NCBI GenBank assembly: GCA_009695005.1
Contig: SIBU01000005.1
Span: 1 to 48,627, forward strand
Reading direction: 5' to 3'
Origin: Candidatus Tayloriibacteriota bacterium
GTDB taxonomy: Bacteria > Patescibacteriota > Minisyncoccia > Phycocordibacterales > SIBU01
DNA: 48,627 nt
The notes beneath the pieces are model-generated. The model was given only the letters and a program-made list of their open reading frames with translations, did no database searches and was not told the origin of the DNA. The translations under genes were made by a program, and so were the position numbers. Positions 33,923 to 41,674 of this stretch are shown in pieces; the stretch's first letter is position 1, and every line of letters starts with the position of its first letter.

Positions 33923-34588
33923 TTATTTTTTATCTTTATCAAAAACATCGCCCTTATACACCCAAACCTTAATTCCGATATCGCCGTAGGTCATATGAGC
34001 CTTATCACGTGCAAAATCGATATCAGCGCGGAATGTTTGCAATGGAATTCTCCCTCTCTTGAGTTCCTCTGAACGTGCCATGTCGGCTCCTCCCAAACGA
34101 CCTCCAAGATAAATCTTCACTCCCTTAACGTCCCTGTTGGCCATAACCTTTTCAATGGTCTGCTTCATAACACGTCGGAAAGGCATACGCTTCTCCAAAC
34201 CTTCCGCCACCATCTGACAAACAATCGCGGAGTTAGACTCTGGTGAACGAACTTCCTCGATGTCGAGTTTAAGTTCTTGAGTCATTGGAACTTTTTCCTT
34301 ATTCAAAAGTTTTACTATTCCTGTCTTAAGTTTAGTTGCACCTTCGCCAACTTTGCCGATAATCATACCCGGTCTTGAAGTTTTAATGACAATTCTGTAG
34401 GTCTTCTGACTTCTCTCCAATTCAACACCAGCAACATACATGCCACGAAGTTTTTTATCCAAAAATTCTCGTACCAAAATATCAGCGCGAAGGAATTCCT
34501 TGTACTTCTTATCCATTGAAAACCAGCGGCTTTTCCAGTCGCGGATAATTCCTAGTCTATGTGAATATGGATGGACAGTGTGAGACAT
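33923..34588 (-). CDS. rpsC: 30S ribosomal protein S3
   Basis: 221 residues. Starts MSHTVHPYSHRLGIIRDWKSRW (family G-x-R-L-G-I-x-x-x-W-x-S-x-W), has the KH motif TSRPGMIIGKVGEGATKL and the C-terminal GRLGGADMARSE and TYGDIGIKVWVYKG. S3 forms part of the mRNA entry helicase. ATG 34588 is preferred over 34618, which would overlap rplV. Confidence 0.97.
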   Translation of the reverse strand: MSHTVHPYSHRLGIIRDWKSRWFSMDKKYKEFLRADILVREFLDKKLRGMYVAGVELERSQKTYRIVIKTSRPGMIIGKVGEGATKLKTGIVKLLNKEKVPMTQELKLDIEEVRSPESNSAIVCQMVAEGLEKRMPFRRVMKQTIEKVMANRDVKGVKIYLGGRLGGADMARSEELKRGRIPLQTFRADIDFARDKAHMTYGDIGIKVWVYKGDVFDKDKK

Positions 34589-34598
34589 AAAATTAACT

Positions 34599-35012
34599 TT
34601 ACGACTTACTACCAACAACTGATAAAGGTTTTGATTGCATCTTTTTATTTGACTTCACTGTTGACTGATTATTATCAACCGTTTGTCGTTCATCCAAAAC
34701 AAGCGATACATGGCAAGTTCTTTTTAAAATTGGAAATGCACTTCCTCGAGCTCGGGGCATAGAGCGTTTCAAAGTCGCTCCCGCATCAACGCGAAATTCT
34801 TTAATGAACAAAGTTTTCTCGTCGATACTGTAAGTGTTCTTTGCACTTTGAATGGCTGACTTTATAAGTTTAACCAAAGGAAGAGCGGCTGCTTTTGTGG
34901 TCACTGACAAAATTTCAATGGCCTTTTCCACAGATTTTCCTTTTACCAAATCGCTTACCAACCGAACTTTTCGGGGTGACTGGCGGTAAGTTTTAAGTTG
35001 GGCGGTAATCAT
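34599..35012 (-). CDS. rplV: 50S ribosomal protein L22 with C-terminal extension
   Basis: 137 residues. The core starts TAQLKTYRQSPRKVRLVSDLV and includes FRVDAGATLKRSMPRARG, the tunnel-lining hairpin end. About 25 residues beyond the usual end (RQTVDNNQSTVKSNKKMQSK onward) form a polar tail. It starts 5 nt after rpsS. Confidence 0.96.
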   Translation of the reverse strand: MITAQLKTYRQSPRKVRLVSDLVKGKSVEKAIEILSVTTKAAALPLVKLIKSAIQSAKNTYSIDEKTLFIKEFRVDAGATLKRSMPRARGSAFPILKRTCHVSLVLDERQTVDNNQSTVKSNKKMQSKPLSVVGSKS

Positions 35013-35017
35013 AAAAA

Positions 35018-35362
35018 TTATTTTTTAGCGTCCGAGGTGGCGGCTTTAGCTGCTTGAGCGGCGGCGATCTCACCTTCCTTGGCCTTGATTTCTATATCTT
35101 TTTGCATTTTACCTCCGTGCTTAATAAATTTTCGAGTCAAGGAAAATTCGCCCAAACGGTGTCCTACCATATCTTCCTCTACAAGCACTTCTGGAAAACT
35201 CTTGCCGTTATGTACTAAAAATTTAAAACCAACCATCTCAGGGGCAATCTGACAAGCTCTTGACCATGTCTTAATAGGCGCGGATTGTTCCGGTCTTTTG
35301 CCTGCAATCTTTTTCAAGAGTCGCGGGTCTACATATGGTCCTTTTGCGAGTGAACGTGTCAT
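35018..35362 (-). CDS. rpsS: 30S ribosomal protein S19
   Basis: 114 residues from ATG 35362, starting MTRSLAKGPYVDPRLLKKI; includes TWSRACQIAPEMVGFKFLVHNGK and the C-terminal HRLGEFSLTRKFIKHGGK. An Ala/Lys/Glu-rich tail of about 25 residues follows. The frame is open to 35500, but the promoter at 35400-35427 and family starts favour 35362. It is the first gene of the second half of the broken S10 operon, separated from rplB by about 1.4 kb. Confidence 0.96.
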   Translation of the reverse strand: MTRSLAKGPYVDPRLLKKIAGKRPEQSAPIKTWSRACQIAPEMVGFKFLVHNGKSFPEVLVEEDMVGHRLGEFSLTRKFIKHGGKMQKDIEIKAKEGEIAAAQAAKAATSDAKK

Positions 35363-35399
35363 TTTTAAATTAAAAAGCCCCGTAAAGAGCGTGGCTACT

Positions 35400-35427
35400 A
35401 TCCTAACAGAATGGCAATAAAAGTCAA
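35400..35427 (-). promoter_or_regulatory. Promoter of the rpsS-rplV-rpsC operon
   Basis: Minus strand: TTGACT (35427-35422), 16-bp spacer, TGTTAGGATA with -10 TAGGAT (35405-35400). The start site would be about 30 nt before ATG 35362. Sequence similarity to the rplC promoter continues downstream through a shared CTTTACGG. Confidence 0.65.
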
Positions 35428-35653
35428 ACTCCTTGCGACAACTCCGACCTATCAATTTTCCTCGTGATTTTTCCTCCCCTACAATGCGACAACACATCAA
35501 GATAGAAGACCAAATATTTAGGAGTTATTCTCACCAGTATTCGCCGTTTCGTCCTTGTCCGCAGTACCCGATAGTGCAGTAGTGTTGCACATCCCAGAAA
35601 ATCAACGTCTTACAGTAATTTTTTGACTTAAACTTCTAACCATTACCAACCGT

Positions 35654-35740
35654 TGCCCTGCTTCGCGGGGCCGACTGCACAGTCGTAAATTATTATATAA
35701 AGAAAATCCCCCTTCACAAATCCAAGAAGGGATTTTTGAA
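35654..35740 (-). terminator. Terminator of the GC-rich gene, with adjacent hairpins
   Basis: Minus-strand stem CTTCTTGG-side GAAGGG/CCCTTC (35726-35731 with 35710-35715), extended by ATTTTT/AAAAT across a two-base bulge, then TTTTC. Two further hairpins lie at about 35654-35690 (GCCCTGC/GCGGGGC and GACTG/CAGTC). The remaining 35430-35650 holds no gene I can support. Confidence 0.5.
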
Positions 35741-35768
35741 GAGGGATAGAAATCGAAGAAAATAAGGT

Positions 35769-36566
35769 TTAAGGTTTGAGGGAAAGGACAATTGCCTCAC
35801 GAAAAGCCATGTCGTCGGCCTCGTGGCCCGCGTCGTAGTCGCGGAACCACACATCGCCGTAAGTCGGACTGAAGAAGCCGTACGCGACGCGACCGTCGGG
35901 CAATGCGTTTTCCGGAAACCATGTCCGTGTCGGACCCGAGTCAAGAAGCTGCTCCTCAACCCCACGCCAGAGACTGGTACCGATGCCGTAGCCACGGAGG
36001 TGGAGCGGGTGAGTTTGCCTACCCGCAAACCAATGTTTGGCAAACTTAGGCGGAAGGCCCATGGTTGCCGGAGTCGGTGTGATAGAGCGCTCAACAAGAT
36101 ACAAACGTGGGGTGTCGAACGTACCCGAACCGCAGTACTTCATGACGTCCGTGCCTTCGTACACCGATAGCCCTCGCGATTTCAAAGCCTTGTCCACCAT
36201 GTCCCGATTTGTAAAACCAGGGTCAAAGATGGGCAAAACATGTTTCCATGGAAGCCGGGCCGGAAGCGGAAACTTATCACGGAGAATAATTTCCGTACCG
36301 AAGTGCTCCTTCGTGAACCGCTCCATATGATCAAACCACTGTATGCAATCGGTCTCTTCAATCGGGAAGCCTGTCGTTTCAACAGGAACTGCCGTGACAG
36401 GAATAGCCCCAGGAAGCGCGAAGGTCTGTTTTAGCCTTTGGGGAATCTGTGGCCGGTTTTCTCCCCGAAGATAATGTTTGCATTCTTCAGTGCCGGCCGC
36501 CCTAATGTGTGGAACAATCATAGCGAGCAGATCCACTTGCTCTTTCTGCAAGGTTGCCTCGTTCAT
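35769..36566 (-). CDS. Orphan gene of foreign composition, unknown function
   Basis: 265 residues, from ATG 36566. Its GC content is clearly higher than that of the AT-rich ribosomal genes on both sides, and codons such as GCC, CCG, GTC and GGC dominate. No membrane segment or signal peptide. Pro, Trp, His and Phe are frequent (DCIQWFDHMERFTKEHFGTE, DPGFTNRDMVDKALKSRG, GDVWFRDYDAGHEADDMAFR). No family recognised. It is bounded by its own hairpins and sits between rplB and rpsS, which are normally adjacent, so recent insertion by transfer is likely. Confidence 0.75.
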   Translation of the reverse strand: MNEATLQKEQVDLLAMIVPHIRAAGTEECKHYLRGENRPQIPQRLKQTFALPGAIPVTAVPVETTGFPIEETDCIQWFDHMERFTKEHFGTEIILRDKFPLPARLPWKHVLPIFDPGFTNRDMVDKALKSRGLSVYEGTDVMKYCGSGTFDTPRLYLVERSITPTPATMGLPPKFAKHWFAGRQTHPLHLRGYGIGTSLWRGVEEQLLDSGPTRTWFPENALPDGRVAYGFFSPTYGDVWFRDYDAGHEADDMAFREAIVLSLKP

Positions 36567-36621
36567 AATGAGGATGCCTTTCTTCCTTTTGGCGAGTCGC
36601 GTATACGACTACTTTGTTTAT

Positions 36622-36670
36622 GCCGGGGATTTTTGGCCCCGAGTCTCCTCGAGAGGCAAAAATCCCCGGC
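36622..36670 (-). other. Long perfect hairpin upstream of the orphan gene
   Basis: GCCGGGGATTTTTG (36622-36635) pairs exactly with CAAAAATCCCCGGC (36657-36670); the interior can fold again through GAG/CTC. It lies 56-104 nt upstream of ATG 36566, in the 5' leader or promoter zone. It could be an attenuator, an insulating terminator or the end of an inserted element. Confidence 0.55.
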
Positions 36671-36736
36671 CAAATTAATATTTAACCTTGTATTTGAAGG
36701 TACTTTTAGCTACCAATTTTTACCATATTTATAGTC

Positions 36737-36777
36737 AAAAGCAAGGCCGGTTCCGCTTTACGGAACCGGCCTTGCTT
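36737..36777 (-). terminator. Terminator after rplB
   Basis: A perfect 17-bp stem, AAGCAAGGCCGGTTCCG (36739-36755) with CGGAACCGGCCTTGCTT (36761-36777) and a five-base loop, followed on the minus strand by TTTT. It ends the rplC-rplD-rplW-rplB unit. Confidence 0.88.
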
Positions 36778-36785
36778 GATTAATT

Positions 36786-37640
36786 TTATTGATTACCCTT
36801 TCTTGACTTCCCAACCCTTCTTCTTGAAACAATAAACACGTTTGAGTATTTCTTCGGTGTTCGGGACTTTTGTCCTTTGCCGACATGCTTGCCCCAACGA
36901 GTTTTGGCAAAGCGAAGCCCACGACCTTGTTTACCTTCACCTCCTCCGTATGGGTGGTCAACAGGGTTTTGAGCGCTTGCTCGAACTGTCGGTCGGATAC
37001 CGAGCCATCGTGAACGCCCGGCCTTTCCGATGTTTACCAATCGATTTTCATCATTTGAAACTTCTCCGATTGATGCCCAAGCTGTATCTAAAATCTTTCG
37101 AACCTCAGTTGAAGGCATCTTAATATGAGTATAGCCGGCATCTTGAGCAATCACTTCAGCGTAATTCCCCGCCGAACGGCCAATCTTTGCGCCTCCAAAA
37201 GTTTTTAACTCAACGTTATAAACAAAAGTGTTGATTGGAATTTTTCTGAGTGGCAATCGGTTACCAGGGGTAAGAGGTGCATTTTCGGAAATTATAAATG
37301 AATCACCAACCTTGAGAGATTTCGGTAAAATAACATATCGTCTTTCACCGTCCTTATAACAAACAAGAGCGATAAAAGCAGTCCTATTAGGGTCATACTC
37401 AATGGTTTCAACTACGGCCGGAATATCTCGCTTTTCAAGAGTAAAATCAATTTCACGGAAAAGTCTTTTGTGACCGCCTCCTTTGTGACGTGTCGTCATT
37501 CTTCCACGATTGTTACGTCCTACATGGCGCTTAAAACCGCTGGTCAGAGACTTATGTGGCTCTGAAGCAGTCAGAATATCACCATACGAAATGGTGGTCA
37601 TGTGTCGGCGTGATTTACTTGTTGGTTTGTAGGATTTCAT
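36786..37640 (-). CDS. rplB: 50S ribosomal protein L2
   Basis: 284 residues. Contains GRNNRGRMTTRHKGGGHKR, TFVYNVEL, RSAGNYAEVIAQD and the NPVDHPYGGGEGKQGRG block with the peptidyl-transferase-associated His. The usual HPHGGGEG has become HPYGGGEG. Required for subunit association and peptidyl transfer. It is followed by a strong terminator instead of rpsS. Confidence 0.97.
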   Translation of the reverse strand: MKSYKPTSKSRRHMTTISYGDILTASEPHKSLTSGFKRHVGRNNRGRMTTRHKGGGHKRLFREIDFTLEKRDIPAVVETIEYDPNRTAFIALVCYKDGERRYVILPKSLKVGDSFIISENAPLTPGNRLPLRKIPINTFVYNVELKTFGGAKIGRSAGNYAEVIAQDAGYTHIKMPSTEVRKILDTAWASIGEVSNDENRLVNIGKAGRSRWLGIRPTVRASAQNPVDHPYGGGEGKQGRGLRFAKTRWGKHVGKGQKSRTPKKYSNVFIVSRRRVGKSRKGNQ

Positions 37641-37650
37641 AAAAAAATTA

Positions 37651-38073
37651 TTATGCCAATTCTATCTTATCTCCGGCTTGCAAATAGACATAAGCCTTGT
37701 AAGCGGTCTTGCCATAGGAAATATGACCGCGGACAAAAGATTTTTTAGGTGGTACTCTCAAAACTGCCACCTTTACCGGAACAACTTTATACAAAACCTG
37801 AACAGCTAATGAAACGTTTCGAGCGTTAGCTTTCTTTGTAACTTCAAAAACGCAAACCATTCTGCCTTGCTTCTCTGAAAGAATAGCTGGCTTTTCAGTA
37901 ATTCTTGGTCTTACGATAATGCTTGAAGCATCAACGTGTGATAAACCTAAACCCACAGCCATGTTAGTTTTAGGCTTCACTACTGATACTTTAGTCGCCT
38001 TAACAGCCTTGACTGTCTTCTTAGCAACTTTTTCAGAAGCGACTTTATTCTTTTTTAAATTGAGAATTGCCAT
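37651..38073 (-). CDS. rplW: 50S ribosomal protein L23, N-terminally extended
   Basis: 140 residues. The L23 core starts near residue 52 (IIVRPRITEKPAILSEKQG) and includes KKANARNVSLAVQVLYKVVP. L23 sits at the tunnel exit and docks SRP, trigger factor and SecY. The first 50 residues are a Lys/Ala/Val-rich extension (KKTVKAVKATKVSVVKPK). It lies between rplD (8 nt) and rplB (10 nt). Confidence 0.96.
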   Translation of the reverse strand: MAILNLKKNKVASEKVAKKTVKAVKATKVSVVKPKTNMAVGLGLSHVDASSIIVRPRITEKPAILSEKQGRMVCVFEVTKKANARNVSLAVQVLYKVVPVKVAVLRVPPKKSFVRGHISYGKTAYKAYVYLQAGDKIELA

Positions 38074-38081
38074 GATATTTA

Positions 38082-38744
38082 TTATGCAACTTTAGCTTCC
38101 AAAGTCTTAAGTGCCTCTTTTGGTCCGACGACTACAAGATACTTGGTCTTCATAAGATCGAGCACATTCAAATTGCGGAACTCTCCAACCGAAACAGACC
38201 CTAAGTTCGCAAAACTTCTCTCAACGGCCACATCCTTGGTAGACAATGATAAACAAAGAGCGTTAGTCTTCTTCTTTGTTAAATATTCAAAACCTTTTAT
38301 ATTAGCAAGAGCAAAAAGCACCTCCTTGGCTTCCTTAGTTTTTGGTTTCGACAAGGCTAAATTTTCAAGGAAAAGAACTTCTCCATCTTTAAATTTCTTA
38401 GACAATACAACTGACAAAGCTTTTGCTCTTGTTGATTTGTTAATCTTTCGCGCAAAGACTTTTTCATTCGAAGGACCGTGAGTTACACCTCCACCAACCC
38501 AGATAGGGCTGCGGATAGAACCGTGACGAGCTCGGCCGGTACCTTTCTGTCTCCAAGGCTTCTTACCTCCACCACGAACAGCACTTCTGTCTTTAACATG
38601 AGCCACGGTAGTTCGGAGATTTGCTTGCATCGAAACAACAACCTGATGAACCAAGTCTGCATTCCAAGGCAATCCGAAAATACTCTCGGGAAGCTTAAGC
38701 TTTCCTACCTCTTTGCCTGTTTGATTGTAAACTACAGTTTCCAT
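38082..38744 (-). CDS. rplD: 50S ribosomal protein L4
   Basis: 220 residues. Contains the tunnel-extension loop DRSAVRGGGKKPWRQKGTGRARHGSIRSPIWVGGG in two adjoining blocks and the C-terminal LNVLDLMKTKYLVVV. L4 lines the exit tunnel and in some bacteria autoregulates the S10 operon. It starts 18 nt after rplC. Confidence 0.97.
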   Translation of the reverse strand: METVVYNQTGKEVGKLKLPESIFGLPWNADLVHQVVVSMQANLRTTVAHVKDRSAVRGGGKKPWRQKGTGRARHGSIRSPIWVGGGVTHGPSNEKVFARKINKSTRAKALSVVLSKKFKDGEVLFLENLALSKPKTKEAKEVLFALANIKGFEYLTKKKTNALCLSLSTKDVAVERSFANLGSVSVGEFRNLNVLDLMKTKYLVVVGPKEALKTLEAKVA

Positions 38745-38762
38745 GGTAATTATTTATTTCGT

Positions 38763-39386
38763 TTAGGCATTTACACTTCGAATTTCAACAAACGTACCTC
38801 GTCGTCCCGGAACCGCTCCGCTAACCAATATAAGATTCTTTACTGGGTCAACTTGGACAATTCGAACACCTTTAATAGTTACTCGATCGCCTCCCATACG
38901 TCCTGCCATACGAATACCTTTCGCTACACGGCCTCCAGCTCGTCCTCCACCTCCGATACCTCCTGGTTCACGTTCTGAGTGCTTCTGACCGTGCGTACGT
39001 CGTCCTCCGTGGAAACCATGACGCTTTACACCTCCTTGGAAACCCTTACCTTTTGAAATTGAAGAAATGATAACATCGTCCCCCACTTTAAAAGCTGAGG
39101 CGTCGATCTTATCACCTAAAATTTGAGCTGGTGCGTCCTCCATTCTAAATTCTTTCAAAAGAGCAAAACTACCGAGAGTCTTTACGTGACCTTTGACAGC
39201 CTTACTTATGTTCTTAGCGTTTCGCTCTCCGAAACCTACCTGCAACGCGCAATAACCGTCTTTCTCGACAGTTCTAACCTGAGTAACAACATTCGGTCCT
39301 GCAGAGATAACAGTAACCGGAGTCACCTTTCCATCTTCGCCCCAAACTTGGGACATATTAATTTTTGTTCCTAGTATAAATCGCAT
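38763..39386 (-). CDS. rplC: 50S ribosomal protein L3
   Basis: 207 residues. MRFILGTKINMSQVWGEDGKV at the start (family G-x-K-x-G-M-T-x-x-F) and SKGKGFQGGVKRHGFHGGRRTHGQKHSEREPG, in adjoining blocks, the core that reaches the peptidyl transferase centre. It opens the rplC-rplD-rplW-rplB unit from its own promoter because rpsJ is displaced upstream. Confidence 0.97.
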   Translation of the reverse strand: MRFILGTKINMSQVWGEDGKVTPVTVISAGPNVVTQVRTVEKDGYCALQVGFGERNAKNISKAVKGHVKTLGSFALLKEFRMEDAPAQILGDKIDASAFKVGDDVIISSISKGKGFQGGVKRHGFHGGRRTHGQKHSEREPGGIGGGGRAGGRVAKGIRMAGRMGGDRVTIKGVRIVQVDPVKNLILVSGAVPGRRGTFVEIRSVNA

Positions 39387-39461
39387 ATGATTTTGAACTT
39401 AGCTCACGGCCAGAGGTTCCTTGTTCTTCCTTAAAACATCCGTAAAGTAGCAGTGGGTAGT

Positions 39462-39490
39462 AGCCTAACAAATAGTGATAAAAAAGTCAA
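39462..39490 (-). promoter_or_regulatory. Promoter of the rplC operon
   Basis: Minus strand: TTGACT (39490-39485), 17-bp spacer, TGTTAGGCTA with -10 TAGGCT (39467-39462). The start would be about 70 nt before ATG 39386. It is closely similar to the rpsS promoter and, in its -10, to the csp promoter. Confidence 0.65.
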
Positions 39491-39506
39491 AAGTCATTAC
39501 TTTTGT

Positions 39507-39512
39507 TATACT
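39507..39512 (+). promoter_or_regulatory. -10 element for leaderless APH-like gene
   Basis: TATACT ends 7 nt before ATG 39520. It diverges from the rplC promoter, which lies only about 20 bp away. Confidence 0.5.
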
Positions 39513-39519
39513 TCTACAA

Positions 39520-40521
39520 ATGGATCATTTTCCAAAAAATGAACTAAGTAACATAACTTTCACAAACGAACCCTTGATGTCTAAGCATGAGGTGGACAAA
39601 GGTCGTAACGAACGTAAGACTGCTCTCGTTCCACAAATTAGAGAACTTCTTAACACCCACAAAAAATTTAAGGGTGAAAATATTAGTGTAACTTTTTCTC
39701 ATCGAGGAGTATCGTCTCTTGTCGCCTTTTTGGAATCTAAGGAAGGAAAATTTGTTTTAAAAATTCCTATAAGAAATGATTTGCCTCAAGGCGAAGCAAA
39801 ATTCTTGCAGGAATGGGAAAAAACTGGCGTCGAAGTTCCTCATATTCTTGAGGAAGGACTTATCGACGACCGTCCCTATCTACTTATGGAACAAGTGACA
39901 GAGAAAACTCTTTTTGAAACATTTAGTGAAAGAGAGATGATTGACAGAGGAATTTATCTTGAGATGGGTAAAACCTTGCACTCTATGCACCAACCTAAAA
40001 CAACCGGTTACGGTCAAATATTCAACGGCAAACCCGAGTACGATGATTTTGCATCATGGCTAAAATATACTACTGACAAAAGTCGTTTGTATACGGAAGA
40101 AAATCAACTTTTAGACGAAAATGAACACGGCTCAATAGATTTGGCGATTACAATACTTGAAGATTACGGAAGGAAGCAAAACCAAAGTTCATATTGTCAT
40201 TATGATTTTCATACTGAAAATATTTTCGCCACAGAACCGATTACAGTTTTCGATCCAGATTGTGTATTGAACTTACCGTATATCGACCTTGGAAGGAGTA
40301 TCGTAATCGGCCCAGCAAAAAGTAAGAACAATGATACCGTAAAACAAATGATTGAAGGGTACGAATCTGAAGGTGAGAAAGTTGATTTGAGAGTGTTGCA
40401 AGCCTCAATTCTAATAAATAGCATCCAGAAATTTCAGTATTGGAACAAAAAGAAGAGTACAGAAGGTATTCAAAAAGTTAAGAAATATCTGGCAGAGAAC
40501 AAACACCTATTGGAGTGTTAG
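39520..40521 (+). CDS. Aminoglycoside-phosphotransferase-family kinase (APH/choline-kinase fold)
   Basis: 333 residues from ATG 39520, chosen for the -10 just upstream; the frame is open to 39475. Protein-kinase-like fold: the ATP-site Lys in FVLKIPI, the hinge in YLLMEQV, the catalytic loop CHYDFHTEN (226-234, HxDxxxxN) and the metal motif DPD (245-247). The family phosphorylates small molecules such as aminoglycosides, choline, sugars or homoserine; the substrate cannot be told here, and a resistance role should not be assumed. It is the only plus-strand gene in the ribosomal region and interrupts the S10 operon between rpsJ and rplC. Confidence 0.85.
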   Translation: MDHFPKNELSNITFTNEPLMSKHEVDKGRNERKTALVPQIRELLNTHKKFKGENISVTFSHRGVSSLVAFLESKEGKFVLKIPIRNDLPQGEAKFLQEWEKTGVEVPHILEEGLIDDRPYLLMEQVTEKTLFETFSEREMIDRGIYLEMGKTLHSMHQPKTTGYGQIFNGKPEYDDFASWLKYTTDKSRLYTEENQLLDENEHGSIDLAITILEDYGRKQNQSSYCHYDFHTENIFATEPITVFDPDCVLNLPYIDLGRSIVIGPAKSKNNDTVKQMIEGYESEGEKVDLRVLQASILINSIQKFQYWNKKKSTEGIQKVKKYLAENKHLLEC

Positions 40522-40563
40522 ATGTTTACTATCTCCCAACTTACCACAAAAATAATAAGAAAA

Positions 40564-40827
40564 TTATCTGTAAACATCGTGGTCGCCAATAGCGAGGAGC
40601 TCAACAAAATTTTTTGATACATGCCGAAATACAATCCGGATTTTATAGTTTACCGATAAACTCCAACGGCCAGAAAGTGCACCGTGCAATTTGTGAACCT
40701 TGAGAGCTTCGTGATTTTCGGGATTTTTAAACAACTCTATCTTTTCAAGAACTTCGGCAATCAATTCTTTCTCAAGATGCTTCATAGCCCGCACAAAAGA
40801 CGGCTTGAATCCGATTTCAAGTGCCAT
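40564..40827 (-). CDS. RelE/ParE-superfamily toxin
   Basis: 87 residues. The pattern matches RelE/YafQ/ParE toxins: KPSFVRAMKHLEKELIAEVLEKIELF helices, LHGALSGRWSLSVNYKIRIVF and a C-terminal strand ending in GDHDVYR. RelE-like members cut mRNA in the ribosome and ParE-like members poison gyrase; the final HDVYR is more RelE-like. Its ATG overlaps the antitoxin stop (TAATG), so the two are translationally coupled. Confidence 0.88.
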   Translation of the reverse strand: MALEIGFKPSFVRAMKHLEKELIAEVLEKIELFKNPENHEALKVHKLHGALSGRWSLSVNYKIRIVFRHVSKNFVELLAIGDHDVYR

Positions 40828-41033
40828 TATATTTTCTTCATTAAATCCCGCAAATTTCCTTTAAGAGTGGTTTCGGTCTCGGCACGAAGCACAGCATTCA
40901 CCGCCTCTTCTTCAGAAAGACGTTTAAGAGCCCGGCGAACAACGTCAGCCTTATTAGAACCATAGCCACTTTTTACAAGCCGGTTTACAGTTTCTTCAAG
41001 TTGCGGAGTCAAAGGTACGGATAGAGTACTCAT
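40827..41033 (-). CDS. Ribbon-helix-helix (ParD/CopG-like) antitoxin
   Basis: 68 residues from ATG 41033. MSTLSVPLTPQLEETVNRLV with SNKADVVRRALKRLSEEE is a ribbon-helix-helix DNA-binding domain; the charged C-terminal tail would bind the toxin. ATG 41033 lies 12 nt after a 32-bp palindrome, which favours this start over the longer frame that runs through the palindrome. Confidence 0.85.
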   Translation of the reverse strand: MSTLSVPLTPQLEETVNRLVKSGYGSNKADVVRRALKRLSEEEAVNAVLRAETETTLKGNLRDLMKKI

Positions 41034-41045
41034 AAAGTTTATGAT

Positions 41046-41077
41046 TATATGATAATATAATATTATATTATCATATA
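41046..41077 (-). promoter_or_regulatory. 32-bp perfect palindromic operator
   Basis: A perfectly symmetrical 32-bp AT-rich palindrome, half-site TATATGATAATATAAT, centred between 41061 and 41062. It contains TATAAT-like -10 sequences on both strands and ends 12 nt before the antitoxin ATG. It is probably the binding site for the ribbon-helix-helix antitoxin (autorepression), inferred from position and symmetry. Confidence 0.7.
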
Positions 41078-41220
41078 TATTTTTGCGACGCAAGACACTA
41101 TCCCCCACTCCGCGCGGGGTAGCAGAGCGAGAATATTTTCCTTGCAGAACACTCACAGAAAAATCTGAGCATCCTCTCGCCCCGAAGGAATCGGAATCTG
41201 TCGTAGTAAAGGTTTTGCTA

Positions 41221-41255
41221 CCACAAAAAAACCGCCAAGTGGCGGTTTTTTGTGG
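41221..41255 (-). terminator. Terminator after rpsJ
   Basis: CCACAAAAAAACCGCC (41221-41236), loop AAGT, GGCGGTTTTTTGTGG (41241-41255). A-rich on one side and T-rich on the other, so it can act in both directions; it ends the tuf-rpsJ unit. Confidence 0.88.
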
Positions 41256-41265
41256 GCAAAACCCT

Positions 41266-41667
41266 TTACATCATCTTGACATCAATATTCACTCCAGAGG
41301 GAAGCGAAAGATTGGTCAAAGATTCAATAATTTTCGCGTTAGGATTCACAATATCAATCAAACGTTTATGAACTCTCATCTCAAACTGTTCTCGTGCATT
41401 TTTGTAAACGAAAGCTGAACGATTAACTGTGTATTTCTTAATTTCTGTTGGCAATGGAATTGGTCCCAAAATTGTAGCGTCAAATCGAAGCGCTGTATCA
41501 ATAATCTGCTTCACTGAGGCGTCTAGAATTTTGTGCTCGTAAGCGCGAACCCGAATTCTAAGTTTGGCAACCACATCCTTTTTTGGAATGGTTACAACCT
41601 TAGGCTTAGTTTTTGCTGGAGCCTTTGGCTTAACTGATTTTTCTGCTATTGGTTTGATTGGCATCAT
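41266..41667 (-). CDS. rpsJ: 30S ribosomal protein S10, N-terminally extended
   Basis: 133 residues from ATG 41667 (ATG 41664 is the next codon). The S10 core starts near residue 34 ([22 protein letters not shown]) and includes [14 protein letters not shown] and [19 protein letters not shown]10 binds the 30S head and also acts as NusE in transcription antitermination. About 30 Lys/Pro/Ala-rich residues precede the core. It starts just after tuf and is followed by a terminator, so it is cut off from rplC. Confidence 0.96.
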   Translation of the reverse strand: MMPIKPIAEKSVKPKAPAKTKPKVVTIPKKDVVAKLRIRVRAYEHKILDASVKQIIDTALRFDATILGPIPLPTEIKKYTVNRSAFVYKNAREQFEMRVHKRLIDIVNPNAKIIESLTNLSLPSGVNIDVKMM

Positions 41668-41674
41668 AAACTGC

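Noticed and set aside
39520-40521. Calling the APH-like kinase an antibiotic-resistance gene
   Set aside because: Only the fold motifs are visible; many members phosphorylate metabolites, and nothing in the context indicates resistance.
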